This document shows positions 17,853-26,486 of a stretch of 64,000 bases of DNA, one piece after another. The stretch comes from Gemmobacter fulvus (GTDB lineage Bacteria; Pseudomonadota; Alphaproteobacteria; Rhodobacterales; Rhodobacteraceae). The stretch lies in contig NZ_CP076361.1 in the NCBI RefSeq assembly GCF_018798885.1, positions 1,488,001-1,552,000 of the forward strand, written 5' to 3'. Position 1 is the first letter of the stretch. Each line of letters begins with the position of its first letter. The translations under genes were made by a program, and so were the position numbers. Below the pieces are notes generated by a model. That model made no database searches. It worked only from the letters and a program-made list of their open reading frames with translations, and was not told the DNA's origin.

Positions 17853-18605
17853 ATGTCCATGATCCTACTGCATATTCAGGATGTTTCTGCGGCCTATAAT
17901 GGCTCCATTCAGGCGCTGCGCGGGGTCAATCTGACGCTGCGCAAGGGCGCGTTCGGGGCGATATTGGGCGCGAACGGGGCGGGCAAGACCACCCTGATGA
18001 AAGCCGTCTCGAACCTGCTGCCCGCCGAACGCGGGCGCATCACATCGGGGCAGATCCTGTTCGATGGTCTGGATGTGACGGCGCATAGCCCGGCGGATCA
18101 TGTGCGCCGGGGCCTTGTGCCGGTGCTGGAGGGGCGGCGCTGTTTCAAGACGCTGAGCATCGAGGAAAACCTGATCACCGGCGCGCTTGGCCGGGGCCTT
18201 GGCCGCGCGGCGGTGGCACAGGGGCTGGAGCAGGTCTATGACCTGTTCCCCCGGCTGAAACAGCGCCGCAAGGTGGCGGCGGGCCTGACCTCGGGCGGCG
18301 AACAACAGATGGCGGCCATCGGGCGCGGGCTGATGGCGCAGCCGCGGCTGTTCGTGCTGGACGAGCCATCCATGGGCCTCGCCCCGCTGGTGGTGGCCGA
18401 GATCTTCGAGGCGCTGTCGCGGCTGAACCGCGATACCGGCCTCACGCTGCTGGTGGCGGAACAGAATTCGTCGGTCGCGCTGACACATGCCCATCATGCC
18501 ACCGTCATCGAAAACGGTCGCAGCACCTTGCAGGGGCCCGCCGCCGAACTTGCCGCCCGCAGCGACATCCGCGACAGCTATCTGGGCGGGGCGCTGCCGG
18601 TCTGA
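17853..18605 (+). CDS. livF: Branched-chain-type ABC transporter ATPase (LivF-like)
   Basis: A 250-residue ABC ATPase: Walker A GANGAGKTT, signature LTSGGEQQMAAIGRGL, and Walker B LFVLDEPSMGLAP, a LivF combination. It completes the set G, H, M, binding protein, F on one transcript. The ATG at 17853 follows an AGGAAAAG site. It is the last gene of the plus-strand block and is convergent with the ptb-like gene. Confidence 0.9.
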   Translation: MSMILLHIQDVSAAYNGSIQALRGVNLTLRKGAFGAILGANGAGKTTLMKAVSNLLPAERGRITSGQILFDGLDVTAHSPADHVRRGLVPVLEGRRCFKTLSIEENLITGALGRGLGRAAVAQGLEQVYDLFPRLKQRRKVAAGLTSGGEQQMAAIGRGLMAQPRLFVLDEPSMGLAPLVVAEIFEALSRLNRDTGLTLLVAEQNSSVALTHAHHATVIENGRSTLQGPAAELAARSDIRDSYLGGALPV

Positions 18606-18672
18606 GCAAGGCTCGCCAGATCATCCGCCCCCGGCCTTTTCCAAGCGCCGCGTCGGCGTCCCCACTGCCGGG

Positions 18673-19602
18673 TTACAGCCCCTGCCCCGCCCGGATGGCC
18701 TGCGCCATGATCAGCCCCAGCACCCGCTGCGCCGCCCCATCGGCACGCGAGTTCAACAGCACCGGCACCGTCGCGCCCAGCACGATGCTGCCGGTCTGCG
18801 CCCCCCCGTGCAGCTTCCACGCCTTCACCGTGGCATTTCCGGCCTCGATCGTCGGGAACAAGATCAGATCAGCCTGCCCCGCGACGGGCGAGCCTTGCAG
18901 CCCCTTCGCCGCAGCCGCCTGCGCCGACAGCGCCACATCATAACCGAAAGGCCCATCCACGATCAGCCCCTCCAGCGCCCCGGCCCGGCTCTCTGCCGCC
19001 AACTCCGCCGCATCGACGGTGGCGGGCTGCCGGGGCGATACCTTTTCCGAGGCGGCAATCGCCGCCACGCGCAGCGGATCCAGCCCCAGCCCCCGAAACA
19101 AGGCGCGGGCGTTGTGCAGAATCGCCCGCTTTTGATCCAGATCGGGCAGCGGAATGATTCCGTTGTCCGTCGCGCCGATCAGGCGCGGCACCGAGGGCAT
19201 TTGCGCCAAAGTCAGGTTCGACAACACGCCCCCGGCCCGGATGCCGGTGGTCCGGTCAACGATGGCGCGCAAATAGGCGGCGGAATCGACTCGACCTTTC
19301 ATCAGAACATCGGCGCGCCCGCCCCGCACCTCGGCCACCGCCAGCGCCGCCACCGCTTCGGGCGTCTCTGCCGCCAGCAGCCGCACCTGATCGCGCCATG
19401 CCAGCGGCAAAAGCGCCCGCAGTGCCGCCAGATCGCCAGTCAGACAGGCCGAACCGATCAGCCCGGCCTCGAACCCCGCCACCACGCCCGCCATCACGGC
19501 AAGATCATCCCCGCCCGCCACGGCAAGGCGCATCGGCGCACGGCCCTGCATCGCGGCGCGCAGGGCGTCAAAGCTGCGGATCACCATGGCGCCACCGGCC
19601 AT
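18673..19602 (-). CDS. ptb: Phosphate acetyl/butyryltransferase family protein (Ptb-like)
   Basis: A 309-residue cytoplasmic enzyme of the Pta/Ptb family, which exchanges CoA and phosphate on acyl groups. Family segments include AEVRGGRADVLMKGRVDS and the C-terminal GQADLILFPTIEAGNATVKAW. The start at 19602 was chosen because an AGGAGG site lies ten bases upstream on the minus strand; a later ATG at 19587 is possible. It overlaps the 3' end of the buk-like gene by 22 bases and is the last gene of a four-gene operon. Its real acyl group may not be butyryl. Confidence 0.85.
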   Translation of the reverse strand: MAGGAMVIRSFDALRAAMQGRAPMRLAVAGGDDLAVMAGVVAGFEAGLIGSACLTGDLAALRALLPLAWRDQVRLLAAETPEAVAALAVAEVRGGRADVLMKGRVDSAAYLRAIVDRTTGIRAGGVLSNLTLAQMPSVPRLIGATDNGIIPLPDLDQKRAILHNARALFRGLGLDPLRVAAIAASEKVSPRQPATVDAAELAAESRAGALEGLIVDGPFGYDVALSAQAAAAKGLQGSPVAGQADLILFPTIEAGNATVKAWKLHGGAQTGSIVLGATVPVLLNSRADGAAQRVLGLIMAQAIRAGQGL

Positions 19603-20672
19603 GTCATCGCAGCCTCCTGCCCCGCCAGTACCCGCGCCGCGCCTTCGGCCAAGGCGCGGGATTCGTCCGATCCGGCATAGACATGCAGCGGCGCAAGCGC
19701 CGCGCAGCGGGCACGGATTGCCGCCACGACCCGTGCGCTATGCGCCATCCCGCCAGTCAGGATCACCCCATCCGGCGCAAAATCCAGCACCGCCGCCATG
19801 GCACCGATCGCGCGCCCCACCTGATACAGCATCGCCTCATGGATCAGCGCGGCTTTTTCATCGCCAGCGTCGATCATTGCCTCGACGCGGCGCATGTCCT
19901 TGGTGCCCAGATAGGCAAAGGCCCCGCCTTGCCCATAAAGCCGCGCCATCAAGGTGGCCTTGTCATAGCGGCCCGAATAACACAGCTCGATCAACGGGAT
20001 CGGCGGCAGCCCCCCGGCCCGTTCCGGCGAAAACGGCGAGACCTCCATCCGGTTGGAACTGTCGACGATCCGCCCGCCCTTCAGCGCCGCAATCGAAAAC
20101 CCCGCCCCCAGATGGGCGACAACCGCATTCAGCGTCTCGAACGGCTTGCCCAGTTCGGCGGCCAGCCTGCGACCGCAAGCCCGGATGCTCAGCGCATGGA
20201 CAAAGCTGAAGCGCGGGATCTCGGGAAAGCCCGACACCCGCGCAACCGGCGGCAATTCATCGACCGACACCGGATCGACGATATAGGCCGGGCAGCCATG
20301 GCCGCCGGCAATCGCCGCCGCCAAGGGCGCGCCAAGATTTGACGCATGGTGATAGACCGGGCGATGCAGCGCAAAATCCACCAGATCGTCATTCACCGCG
20401 ATCACCCCCGCAGGGACCGGGCTCAGCATCCCACCCCGCCCCGCAACCGCCGCCAGCCGCACGCCGCCGGGAACCGCATCCAGAAAGGCGCGCAACGCCG
20501 CCGCGCGATAGTCAAGCTGCGCGGCGATGCCCGCAAAGCCTGCCACCACCGCCTCGTCATGCTCCACCGTTTCTTCCAGCAGCCGCTGCACCTGCCCGGC
20601 CTGCGGCGCAAACAGACCGATCCGGGTGGTGGTCGTGCCGGGGTTGATGGTCAGGATCAGGTCTTTGGTCAT
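19581..20672 (-). CDS. buk: Butyrate kinase-like acyl kinase (ASKHA superfamily)
   Basis: A 363-residue kinase with the acetate/butyrate kinase signatures: NPGTTTTRIGLF at the N-terminus and AVVAHLGAGFSIAALKGGRI (phosphate and adenosine regions). The C-terminal GVILTGGMAHSARVVAAI is also typical. It converts an acyl phosphate plus ADP to acid and ATP, or the reverse. The ATG at 20672 is preceded by GGTGAGG and lies four bases after the dehydrogenase stop; an upstream ATG at 20687 would overlap that gene. With Ptb it links a carboxylate to its CoA ester. Confidence 0.87.
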   Translation of the reverse strand: MTKDLILTINPGTTTTRIGLFAPQAGQVQRLLEETVEHDEAVVAGFAGIAAQLDYRAAALRAFLDAVPGGVRLAAVAGRGGMLSPVPAGVIAVNDDLVDFALHRPVYHHASNLGAPLAAAIAGGHGCPAYIVDPVSVDELPPVARVSGFPEIPRFSFVHALSIRACGRRLAAELGKPFETLNAVVAHLGAGFSIAALKGGRIVDSSNRMEVSPFSPERAGGLPPIPLIELCYSGRYDKATLMARLYGQGGAFAYLGTKDMRRVEAMIDAGDEKAALIHEAMLYQVGRAIGAMAAVLDFAPDGVILTGGMAHSARVVAAIRARCAALAPLHVYAGSDESRALAEGAARVLAGQEAAMTWPVAPW

Positions 20673-20676
20673 CGCC

Positions 20677-22110
20677 TCACCCGGCATAGCTGTAGCTGGT
20701 TTTCACGGTGGTATAGAACTCCACCGCATGGCGGCCCTGTTCGCGCGCCCCGTGGCTGGAGCCTTTGGTGCCCCCAAAGGGCACATGGTAATCCACCCCC
20801 GCCGTGGGCAGGTTGACCATGACCATGCCCGCCTTGACCCCATGTTTGAAAGCGCGGGCATGGCGCAGCGATCCGGTGCAGATCCCTGCCGACAGGCCAA
20901 AGGCGCTGTCATTGGCCACCGTCAAGGCCTGATCGAAATCATCCACCTTGATGACCGCCGCGCAGGGGCCAAAAATCTCTTCCTGCGCCACCCGCATCGC
21001 CGGATCGGCCCCGAGGAACAGCGCAGGCGATTGGAAATAACCTGTCCCGCCAAGGGCATCGCCGCCGATTACCGTGCAGCCCTCGTCGCGGGCCAGCGCA
21101 ACATAGCGCAGGTTTCCCTGCAATTGCGCCGCCGAAACCACCGGCCCGATCTGGCTGCCCTCGGCCAGCGCCGGGCCAACGCGCAGCGCCTGCATCTGGC
21201 GCGACAGTTCTGCGACAAAGGCATCATGGATCCCGGCCTGCACGATCAACCGGCTGGAGGCGGTGCAGCGCTGGCCGGTGGAGAAGAACGCGCCATTCAG
21301 GCAGGCGGCAACGGCCAGTGGCAGGTCGGCATCATCCAGCACCACCATCGGATTCTTGCCGCCCATTTCAAGCTGCACTTTCTTCATCGTCTCGGCCGCC
21401 GCGCGGGCGATGCCGCGCCCCGTTGGCACCGATCCGGTAAAGGAAATGCCCGAAATCTGCGGGTCGGCGACCAGCGTGGCCCCGACCCGCGCGCCCGAAC
21501 CCATCACCAGATTGAACACGCCCGCCGGGCAGCCTGCCTGATGGATGATCTGTGCCAGCAGATGCGCGGTGCCGGGTGTCAGATCCGCCGGTTTGAACAC
21601 GACCGCATTGCCATAGGCCAGCGCGGGCGCGATCTTCCAGGCCGGAATCGCAATCGGAAAGTTCCATGGCGTGATCAGCCCCACCACGCCCAGCGGCGCG
21701 CGCAGGATTTCGATATCCACCTGCGGACGGACCGAGGGCAAGGCCTCGCCCGCCACACGCAGCGCCTCGCCCGCGTAAAAGCGGAAGATCTGCGCGGCAC
21801 GTCGGGTTTCGGCAAGGGCTTCGGGCAGGATCTTGCCCTCTTCCCGCGCCAGCATGGTACCGATCTCCTGTGCCCGCGCCTCGATCATGCTGGCAATCCG
21901 GTCCAGCAGATCCGCGCGGGGTTGCGGTCCGCCCTCAAACCAGGCCGTCTGGGCCGTTGCCGCCGCCGCCGCCGCGCGCGCCACATCATCAGCCCCGCCG
22001 CTGGCATAGACCCCGATCAGGTCAGACGGGTCGGAGGGGTTGCGGTTTTCGGACGTATCCTCGGCACCAACCCATTGGCCGGCAATCAGATTCAAATGCA
22101 GTTCAGACAT
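20677..22110 (-). CDS. NAD(P)-dependent semialdehyde dehydrogenase (aldehyde dehydrogenase family)
   Basis: A 477-residue aldehyde dehydrogenase with all key elements: TPWNFPIAIPAWKIAPAL, the FTGSVPTGRGIARAA cofactor loop, the catalytic glutamate in QLEMGGKNPM, and the catalytic cysteine in FFSTGQRCTASSRL. Overall it most resembles alpha-ketoglutaric semialdehyde or succinic semialdehyde dehydrogenases. Following an aminotransferase gene in the same operon, it likely oxidises the semialdehyde formed by transamination of an omega-amino acid. The ATG at 22110 was chosen on the family N-terminus. Confidence 0.88.
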   Translation of the reverse strand: MSELHLNLIAGQWVGAEDTSENRNPSDPSDLIGVYASGGADDVARAAAAAATAQTAWFEGGPQPRADLLDRIASMIEARAQEIGTMLAREEGKILPEALAETRRAAQIFRFYAGEALRVAGEALPSVRPQVDIEILRAPLGVVGLITPWNFPIAIPAWKIAPALAYGNAVVFKPADLTPGTAHLLAQIIHQAGCPAGVFNLVMGSGARVGATLVADPQISGISFTGSVPTGRGIARAAAETMKKVQLEMGGKNPMVVLDDADLPLAVAACLNGAFFSTGQRCTASSRLIVQAGIHDAFVAELSRQMQALRVGPALAEGSQIGPVVSAAQLQGNLRYVALARDEGCTVIGGDALGGTGYFQSPALFLGADPAMRVAQEEIFGPCAAVIKVDDFDQALTVANDSAFGLSAGICTGSLRHARAFKHGVKAGMVMVNLPTAGVDYHVPFGGTKGSSHGAREQGRHAVEFYTTVKTSYSYAG

Positions 22111-22183
22111 GGCGGGCCCTTTGGAAAATGCGGGCCCGCACGCCCGGAAGGCGGTCATGCAGGCCCAGTCGGGGGTGCGGAAC

Positions 22184-23482
22184 TCAGACCGTTTTCTGGA
22201 TAGCTGCCTCGACCGAGGCTTCGATGATGTCCAGCGCTTCGGTCAGTTGATCCATCGGGATGGTCAGCGGTGGCAGCAGGCGGATGACGTTGTAACGCGT
22301 GCCGCAAGACAGCAGGATCAGGCCCCGCGCCTCGGCCTCGGCCACGATGGCGGCAGTCAGCGCCGCATCGGGGGCGCGGGTTTCGCGGTCCTTGACCAGC
22401 TCGAACGCATTCATCGCGCCCAGCCCGCGCACATCGCCGATGCAGGCCATGCCCTGACGGTCCGCCATGGCGGTCAGACGGTCGCGGATGATCTGGCCGA
22501 TCTCGGTAGCGCGCGCGCACAGATCTTCGTCGGCAATCACATCCAGCACCGCATTGGCCGCCGCAATCGCCAGCGGGTTGCCCGCATAGGTGCCGCCCAC
22601 GCCGCCGGGCAGCGGCGCATCTACGATCTCGGCCCGGCCTGTGACCGCCGACAGCGGAAAGCCTCCCGCCAGCCCCTTGGCCATCGTCACCAGATCCGGG
22701 GCGACGCCCGCATGGTCGAACCCGAACATCCGGCCCGTCCGCGCCATGCCTGCCTGCACCTCATCCGCGATGAAAACGATGCCGTGCTGATCGCAGAGCA
22801 CCCGCAGAGCGCGCAGGAAACTGACCGGCGCGATATTGAATCCGCCTTCGCCCTGAACCGGCTCGATGATGATTGCGGCCACACGTTCGGGGTCCACCGA
22901 ACTGGCGAACAGCCGCTCCAGCGCGCTGATCGCCTCGGCCTCGGACACGCCGTGGAAGTCATTCGGGAAGGGCGCATGGACAATCTCGGGCGGCATGGCG
23001 CCAAAGCCCTTCTTGTAAGGCGCAACCTTGCCGGTCAGCGCCATGCCCAGCAGGGTGCGGCCATGAAACGCCCCCGAGAACGAGATCACGCCCGACCGCC
23101 CGGTATAGGCCCGCGCCATCTTGATCGCGTTTTCCACCGCCTCGGCCCCGGTAGTTACCAGCATGGTTTTCTTAGAAAAATCGCCAGGGGTCAGCGCATT
23201 CAGACGCTCGGCCAGGGTCAGGTAGCTTTCATAGGGAGCGACGTGGAAACAGGTATGGGTAAAGGCCTGCGCCTGTTCGGCAACCGCCGCCATCACACGC
23301 GGATGGCGGTGGCCGGTATTGTTGACCGCGATGCCTGCGGCAAAGTCGATGAACCGGCGGCCATCGGCATCCCAAAGCTGGGCGTTTTCGGCGCGGGCGG
23401 CATAGATGCCGCGGGTTCCGACGCCGCGCGCCACAGCGGCGGTCTTGCGGGCGATCAGGGCGGCTGTGGCGGATTGGGTCAT
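22184..23482 (-). CDS. gabT: Class III aminotransferase (4-aminobutyrate aminotransferase-like)
   Basis: A 432-residue PLP enzyme of fold type I, class III. The cofactor region has TTGAEAVENAIKMARAYTGR, FHGRTLLGMALTGKV, the aspartate in IVFIADEVQAGMARTG, and the PLP lysine in PDLVTMAKGLAGGFPLS. These are the marks of GABA or 5-aminovalerate aminotransferases. It is first in the operon with the semialdehyde dehydrogenase, Buk-like and Ptb-like genes. It is divergent from an XRE-cupin regulator across a strongly palindromic operator, so an omega-amino acid is the likely inducer. The ATG at 23482 gives the normal N-terminus. Confidence 0.88.
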   Translation of the reverse strand: MTQSATAALIARKTAAVARGVGTRGIYAARAENAQLWDADGRRFIDFAAGIAVNNTGHRHPRVMAAVAEQAQAFTHTCFHVAPYESYLTLAERLNALTPGDFSKKTMLVTTGAEAVENAIKMARAYTGRSGVISFSGAFHGRTLLGMALTGKVAPYKKGFGAMPPEIVHAPFPNDFHGVSEAEAISALERLFASSVDPERVAAIIIEPVQGEGGFNIAPVSFLRALRVLCDQHGIVFIADEVQAGMARTGRMFGFDHAGVAPDLVTMAKGLAGGFPLSAVTGRAEIVDAPLPGGVGGTYAGNPLAIAAANAVLDVIADEDLCARATEIGQIIRDRLTAMADRQGMACIGDVRGLGAMNAFELVKDRETRAPDAALTAAIVAEAEARGLILLSCGTRYNVIRLLPPLTIPMDQLTEALDIIEASVEAAIQKTV

Positions 23483-23516
23483 GTGGATGCTCCGATGATT
23501 CACTGCAAACAGCGCT

Positions 23517-23544
23517 ATCATTGCTCAATATATTGAGCAATGAT
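23517..23544. promoter_or_regulatory. Perfect 28-bp palindrome, probable operator of the XRE-cupin regulator
   Basis: The half-site ATCATTGCTCAATA (23517-23530) is followed directly by its exact reverse complement (23531-23544). It sits 35 bases upstream of the aminotransferase start and 61 bases before the regulator start. There it can cover both divergent promoters. Function is inferred from symmetry and position. Confidence 0.8.
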
Positions 23545-23604
23545 TTTGTGAATGTTGCACAAGATTCTCGTGCACCCTATGTTGCCTCCAGACAAGGAGG
23601 CGGC

Positions 23605-24186
23605 ATGATTCAGGATTTCGACGTGGGCAGCCGGTTGAAGGAAATGCGTGTGGCCGCAGGCCTGTCGCAGCGACAGCTGGCCGAGGCTTCGGATGTGCCG
23701 CATGGCCAGATTTCGATGATCGAAACCAATCGCTCCAGCCCCTCGGTGGCGTCCTTGCGCAAGATTCTGGGCGGGCTGAAGGTCACCATGTCGGAATTCT
23801 TTGAACCCGACGCCACGCAGACCAGCGCCGTTTTCTTCAAGCCGCATGAATTGCGCGATCTGACGACGCGGCTTTACACCAAGATGGACGCGACCGGCGG
23901 ACGGATCACGTTTCAGCAGGTCGGCGATGCCAAGGCGCATGGGCTGCAAATCTTGTATGAACGCTATGAGCCGGGCGCAGATACCGGCGAGGCGATGCTG
24001 GAACACATCGGCAATGAGGGCGGGGTGGTGATCTCGGGCGAGATCGAGCTGACGGTGGGCGAACAGACCGCCGTGCTGAAGGCGGGCGACAGCTATCTGT
24101 TCGATTCGACTGCGCCGCACCGCTTCCGCAACATCAGCGACCGCGAGGCGGTGGTCGTTTCGGCCTGCACACCCCCTTATCTGTAA
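23605..24186 (+). CDS. XRE-family regulator with C-terminal cupin sensor (PuuR/SutR-like)
   Basis: A 193-residue protein with an N-terminal XRE helix-turn-helix (residues ~9-62; LKEMRVAAGLSQRQLAEAS and QISMIETNRSSPSVA) and a C-terminal cupin (~118-185; GVVISGEIELTVGEQTAVL and GDSYLFDSTAPHRFRN). PuuR-type proteins of this layout repress polyamine/GABA catabolic genes and sense a small ligand in the cupin. An AAGGAGG site directly precedes the ATG at 23605. It is divergent from the gabT-like operon, its likely target and self-target, via the palindrome at 23517. Confidence 0.9.
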   Translation: MIQDFDVGSRLKEMRVAAGLSQRQLAEASDVPHGQISMIETNRSSPSVASLRKILGGLKVTMSEFFEPDATQTSAVFFKPHELRDLTTRLYTKMDATGGRITFQQVGDAKAHGLQILYERYEPGADTGEAMLEHIGNEGGVVISGEIELTVGEQTAVLKAGDSYLFDSTAPHRFRNISDREAVVVSACTPPYL

Positions 24187-24190
24187 GCTG

Positions 24191-24223
24191 CGCGCCCCTG
24201 CCCCGGAGGAAAACAGGGACGCG
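24191..24223. terminator. Weak hairpin between convergent genes, possible bidirectional terminator
   Basis: CGCGCCCCTG and CAGGGACGCG can pair with one mismatch across a 13-base loop, between the convergent regulator and binding-protein genes. No T run is present on either strand, so the call is weak. Confidence 0.35.
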
Positions 24224-24231
24224 CGGGCGCC

Positions 24232-25407
24232 TTATTTCGCGATCAGAACGTCCATCGGGACGGGTTCGGAAATACGCCATTCGTCCACACGGGCGGGTTT
24301 GCCACTGGTGATTTCGATGATCTGCATCAGCGCGGTGTTCTGGTGGTGGAGTTGGGCGGAAAAGCTGCGCGGACCAAACGAGGTCGGCTCGTCGGTCATG
24401 GCCTCCAGCGCGGCTGTCACCGCCGCGCCCTCCACCGTGCCCGCGCGTTCCACCGCCTTGGCCCAGAGGTCGATCAGCACATAACCGGGATAGGCATATT
24501 GGCTGGCCGGACGCGCGCCGGTTGCCTTTTCATACGCCGCGTTGAAGGCCTCGACCTCGGGGCGCGGATCGTCGCCGTAGATGGAGCCCTGAACCGGCAC
24601 CACAAAGCCCGACAGATCGGGCGTGGCGTCCAGCCAATAGCTGCCATCCACCGCCGATCCGTTCAGGATCAACGCGTTGATCCCCGCCGCCCGGATCTGC
24701 CGCACCGCCGCCGCAGCCCCCGGCATCACCGAACACAGCATGATGACATCGGGCTCTTCGTCCAGTTCCTTGATCCGGGTGATCTGGCTGGCGATCGAGG
24801 CATCGTCGTTCTTGAACGTATCGCGCCCGACAATGGCGGCCCCTTCAAGCCGGGGGAACATCCAGTCAAAGCCGGTGCAGATGCCCTTGTTATATTCGAT
24901 GAACGTATCTTCCAGCACATAGGCCGCGCGGGCTTCACGTTTGGCATAGGCCCATTCGGCCATCGTGGCACCCTGCACCGGGGCCAGCACAGAGGCCGAA
25001 AAGGCGTTCGGCCCCACGCCCTGAATGCCCGCCTTCACATCCTCGGCACAGAGAAAGAACGAGTTCATGCCCTCGCCCTCGGCCACAAGCGCGGAGGGCG
25101 CGCCAAAGTCATAGTCGCAAGACACAACCAGCATCTGTGCGCCCTGATCGACGAGATCGAGACCGGCCTTGGCGGCTTCGGCGCGGTCTGTGCGGGTATC
25201 GGACTCAATCCACTTGATCTGGCCGCCGAGCAGCCCGCCCCCGGCATTGATCTCGTCGATGCGGATTTTTGCGGCGGTTGCGGCGGGGCTGTCATAGGCC
25301 TCCATCCAGCCGGATTTCGCGATGGCAAAGCCGACGGTGATGTCTTCGGCCATCACCGGGGCGGCAAGCGCTGCAAGCAGGGCGGTGCCAAGGGGCAGGT
25401 GTTTCAT
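24232..25407 (-). CDS. Branched-chain-type ABC transporter substrate-binding protein
   Basis: A 391-residue periplasmic receptor with a signal peptide (KHLPLGTALLAALAAPVMA). The mature protein begins EDITVGFAIAKSGWMEAYD and continues RIDEINAGGGLLGGQIKW, the classical LivJ/K-like start. It is the last gene of the minus-strand operon hyuB-hyuA-livG-livF-livH-livM-binding protein. The ligand is probably the hydantoin, oxoproline or other lactam that HyuAB processes, but this is context only. Confidence 0.88.
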   Translation of the reverse strand: MKHLPLGTALLAALAAPVMAEDITVGFAIAKSGWMEAYDSPAATAAKIRIDEINAGGGLLGGQIKWIESDTRTDRAEAAKAGLDLVDQGAQMLVVSCDYDFGAPSALVAEGEGMNSFFLCAEDVKAGIQGVGPNAFSASVLAPVQGATMAEWAYAKREARAAYVLEDTFIEYNKGICTGFDWMFPRLEGAAIVGRDTFKNDDASIASQITRIKELDEEPDVIMLCSVMPGAAAAVRQIRAAGINALILNGSAVDGSYWLDATPDLSGFVVPVQGSIYGDDPRPEVEAFNAAYEKATGARPASQYAYPGYVLIDLWAKAVERAGTVEGAAVTAALEAMTDEPTSFGPRSFSAQLHHQNTALMQIIEITSGKPARVDEWRISEPVPMDVLIAK

Positions 25408-25435
25408 CAGTCTCTCCTGTTGGTTTTTTTATGGG

Positions 25436-26485
25436 TCAGTCGGTCGGATCTGCCCGCCCCGCGACCCAGGCGGCGGGCAAGCTCAGGTCGCGCCCGGCCA
25501 ACAGACCGGCCGGGCGGAAAATCAGCACAAGGATCATGGCCAGGCCGATCAGGATTTCCTGGCTACCTGCGGGCAGGGCAAATTCCGTCGCCCCCAGCGT
25601 CACGCCCTTTTCCAGACGCACCAGCCCCTCGACCGCGATGGAGACGACAAGCACCCCCACCACCGCGCCCGACAGGCTGCCAATGCCGCCCATCACCAGC
25701 ATGGCCAGCATCAGGAAGGTCAGGCCAAGGTAAAAGCCGTCCGGGTTGATGACACCGATGAAATGCCCCATCAGCGCGCCGCCGATCCCGCAGAAAAAGG
25801 CCGACAGCGTATAGGCCGCAAGGCGGTGGCGGTAACGGTCGATCCCGCTGGCGCTGGCGGCCACCTCGTCTTCGCGCGTGGCCCGCAAGGCAAGGCCCGA
25901 CGCCGAAGCGGCATAGAGCGCCGCCACCCCAATGGCCAGCGCCGCCCAGCCCAGACCAACCCAGGGGCTGACATACCGCGCGAGCCCCACAACCGAGGAT
26001 GTGCCGCCGGTGACGGGCGTCCAGTTCGACCAGATGGTGTTGACCATCGCCAGAAAGGCAAAGGTCGCGATGGAGGCCGCAATGCCCGACAGCCGCAGGA
26101 TGGCCGCGCCGGTGATCAGCGCCAAGGCCGCCGCCACGCTGCCCGCAGCAAGGGCTGCGGGCAGCACATGCCATTCGGCCTGCGCCACCCAATCAGGCAG
26201 GCCGGTCAGCAGCAGCGATTTCATCTCGGGCTTCAGCGTGACCCAGGCCGAGACATAGGCCCCCACACAGGCAAAGGCTGCGTGGCCAAAGCTGATGACG
26301 CCGGAATTTCCGGCGAAGATCCAGAAGCCGACGACCAGCGTGACCCGGATCAGGGTTTCCGCCGCCATGCGCCCCAGCGACCTGTCGCCAAAGGCCAGAA
26401 CCAGCAGCACAAAGCCGGCCAACAGCGCGATCAACAGCAGCGGCGTTGTCAGGCTGGCCAGTTTGCGGGCGTGATGTTGCGTCAT
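25436..26485 (-). CDS. livM: Branched-chain-type ABC permease (LivM-like)
   Basis: A 349-residue permease with about nine spans; family marks are FAGNSGVISFGHAAFACVGAY and RATREDEVAASASGIDRYRH, the ATPase-docking loop. The ATG at 26485 lies one base after the livH stop. The C-terminal loop (GIGSLSGAVVGVLVVS) is normal for the family. Confidence 0.88.
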   Translation of the reverse strand: MTQHHARKLASLTTPLLLIALLAGFVLLVLAFGDRSLGRMAAETLIRVTLVVGFWIFAGNSGVISFGHAAFACVGAYVSAWVTLKPEMKSLLLTGLPDWVAQAEWHVLPAALAAGSVAAALALITGAAILRLSGIAASIATFAFLAMVNTIWSNWTPVTGGTSSVVGLARYVSPWVGLGWAALAIGVAALYAASASGLALRATREDEVAASASGIDRYRHRLAAYTLSAFFCGIGGALMGHFIGVINPDGFYLGLTFLMLAMLVMGGIGSLSGAVVGVLVVSIAVEGLVRLEKGVTLGATEFALPAGSQEILIGLAMILVLIFRPAGLLAGRDLSLPAAWVAGRADPTD

Positions 26486-26486
26486 G

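Noticed and set aside
19581-22110. Classical fermentative butyrate operon
   Set aside because: No butyryl-CoA synthesis genes are near, and the operon begins with an aminotransferase and a semialdehyde dehydrogenase.
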